A stretch of DNA of 64,000 nt from CAIWHR01 sp963830485. Lineage in GTDB: Bacteria; Pseudomonadota; Gammaproteobacteria; Burkholderiales; Casimicrobiaceae. Of the stretch, positions 62,870 through 64,000 are shown piece by piece (position 1 is the first letter of the stretch; every line of letters starts with the position of its first letter). The position numbers and the translations under genes are program-made. The notes under the pieces were generated by a model. The model was not told the origin of the DNA and searched no databases. It saw only the letters and a list, made by a program, of their open reading frames with translations. Location of the stretch: the NCBI GenBank assembly GCA_963830485.1, contig CAWHNE010000001.1, forward strand, positions 132,968 through 196,967, read 5' to 3'.

Positions 62870-64000
62870 ATGGCCTGGACTGGAAAAATCCTGCGCGTCG
62901 ATCTCGCCAAGGGAACTTGCACCCCGGAGCCCCTCAACATGAAATGGGCGCGCGACTACGTTGGCCAACGCGGCCTGGCGACCAAATACTTCACCGAGGA
63001 AGTCGATCCGACGGTCGATCCGCTGTCGCCCGAAAACAAGATGATCTGGGCCACGGGACCGCTTACCGGAACGATGGCCTCGACCGGCGGTCGCTATTCG
63101 GTCATTACCAAGGGGGCGCTGACCGGCGCGATCGCCTGCTCCAACTCGGGCGGCTACTGGGGCGCGGAGCTCAAGATGGCGGGTTGGGACATGATCATCT
63201 TCGAGGGCAAGGCGCCCAAGCCGGTCTATCTGCTCATCGAGAACGACACTGCGCAATTGCTCGATGCCGGCTGGCTCTGGGGCAAGTCGGTGTGGGAGAC
63301 CGAGCCCGCGATCAAGGCCAGGCATCAGGACCCGCAGATCCGCGTCAGCTCGATCGGGCGCGCCGGCGAGACGGGCTGCATGTACGCGGGGGTGATCAAC
63401 GACCTGCATCGCGCCGCCGGGCGCTCGGGTGTCGGCACGGTGATGGGCAGCAAGAATCTCAAGGCGATTGCCGTGCGCGGCACCAAGGGAGTGGGCAATA
63501 TCCGCGATCCCAAGGCGTTCATGAAGGCAGCCACGGCCGCCAAGAAGGTGTTGGCCGATCACGCGGTGACCGGGCAGGGCTTGCCCAAGTTCGGTACGCA
63601 AGTGCTGATGAACGTGATCAACGAAATCGGCGCGCTGCCCACGCGCAACCATCGCGATGTCCAGTTCGAAGGTGCGAAGGACATTTCGGCTGAAGCGATG
63701 CACGCGCCGCGCAAGACCGACGGCAAGCCGAACCTCGTGACCAACCAGGCCTGCTTCGGGTGCACGATCGCGTGCGGCCGGATCTCCAAGATCGACGAGA
63801 CACACTACACGGTGGTCAACAAGCCGAAGTACTGGGGGGCGTCGGGAGGCCTCGAATACGAGGCGGCGTGGGCGCTCGGTGCCGCAAACGGCGTCAACGA
63901 CCTCGAAGCGCTCACCTACGCCAACTTCATCTGCAACGAGGATGGCTTCGACCCCATCTCCTTCGGCGCCACGGTCGGCGCCGTCATGGAGCTCTACGAG
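62870..64000 (+). CDS. aldehyde ferredoxin oxidoreductase, tungsten subunit (AorB-like), 3' end beyond window
   Basis: Oxidises aldehydes to acids with a tungsten-bispterin cofactor. 377 residues are visible of about 600-620. It starts at ATG 62870 with AAGGAGG. KILRVDLAKGTCTPEPL and YVGQRGLATKYF open the cofactor-binding domain, and ATGPLTGTMASTGGRYSV follows. GRAGETGCMYAGVINDLHRA then AGRSGVGTVMGSKNLKAIAV is the strongest signature. CFGCTIACGR holds cysteines of the 4Fe-4S cluster. Third gene of the FAD, polyferredoxin, AOR operon. Tungstate transport or cofactor genes may follow outside the window. Confidence 0.93.
   Translation, partial: MAWTGKILRVDLAKGTCTPEPLNMKWARDYVGQRGLATKYFTEEVDPTVDPLSPENKMIWATGPLTGTMASTGGRYSVITKGALTGAIACSNSGGYWGAELKMAGWDMIIFEGKAPKPVYLLIENDTAQLLDAGWLWGKSVWETEPAIKARHQDPQIRVSSIGRAGETGCMYAGVINDLHRAAGRSGVGTVMGSKNLKAIAVRGTKGVGNIRDPKAFMKAATAAKKVLADHAVTGQGLPKFGTQVLMNVINEIGALPTRNHRDVQFEGAKDISAEAMHAPRKTDGKPNLVTNQACFGCTIACGRISKIDETHYTVVNKPKYWGASGGLEYEAAWALGAANGVNDLEALTYANFICNEDGFDPISFGATVGAVMELYE

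Overview
The window looks like a chromosomal piece of an uncultured or little-studied betaproteobacterium. The DNA is very GC-rich, with strong G/C third-position bias. It carries gene orders typical of that class: rimP-nusA-infB-rbfA-truB / rpsO-pnp, fmdB-DUF502-aspS-nudB, and UDG-uvrC-pgsA. It also has PEP-CTERM and IPTL-CTERM surface proteins, two long PAS/GGDEF/EAL proteins, and a tungsten aldehyde oxidoreductase locus resembling the three-subunit enzyme of Aromatoleum. No rRNA, CRISPR array or phage was seen; one tRNA (Asn) is present.

Layout. 1-3.0 kb (minus): SDR, APH-like phosphotransferase and acyl-CoA dehydrogenase operon. 3.1-5.7 kb: two LpxL-type acyltransferases flanking a phosphopantetheinyl transferase. 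5.8-14.1 kb: signalling block with a PEP-CTERM protein, a cyclase-ATPase-TPR protein, FecR and OmpA lipoprotein, then STAS / metallo-beta-lactamase-fold / CHASE2-SpoIIE. 14.5-26 kb: HerA-like ATPase and the translation/RNA-turnover core. 26-27.5 kb: fumC. 27.5-30.3 kb: a four-gene cassette (HprK-related kinase, a 57-residue Tat-signal microprotein, PqqD-like protein, and a divergent nucleotidyltransferase); this is the best candidate for an undescribed system. 30.4-34.6 kb: nudB, barstar, secreted barnase-like RNase, aspS, DUF502, fmdB. 34.8-38.9 kb: NfeD, SPFH, SDR, VapBC, a broken cyclase, DsbB. 38.9-41.8 kb: metY, a CoA-binding protein and a crystallin-fold protein, with a 177-bp MITE-like element exactly at a gene junction. 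42-53.5 kb: c-di-GMP proteins, hydrolase, UDG, uvrC, pgsA, FIST. 53.6-57 kb: accessory region behind tRNA-Asn with HigBA, an IS3 remnant, an orphan VapC and a decayed dps. 57-64 kb: redox region with an SUMF1-like protein, a PQQ alcohol dehydrogenase bearing the lanthanide-type Asp, a Rieske protein, and the FAD, polyferredoxin and tungsten subunits of an aldehyde oxidoreductase (cut by the window end).

How the genes may work together. The 57-64 kb block could oxidise alcohols in the periplasm (PQQ enzyme, with Rieske as possible electron carrier) and the resulting aldehydes to acids in the cytoplasm. The 27.5-30.3 kb cassette has the parts expected for modifying and exporting a small peptide: presenter, kinase, nucleotidyltransferase and Tat-signal substrate. 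The 5.8-14.1 kb and 42-53.5 kb blocks are envelope and second-messenger signalling.

Caution. At least a dozen otherwise well-conserved genes carry single-base frameshifts, often at short G or C runs. This points to indel errors in the source assembly in addition to some true pseudogenes. Such genes are given as one feature spanning the shift. Start codons were chosen from Shine-Dalgarno matches, overlaps and family length. All family assignments come from reading motifs; no database search was run.
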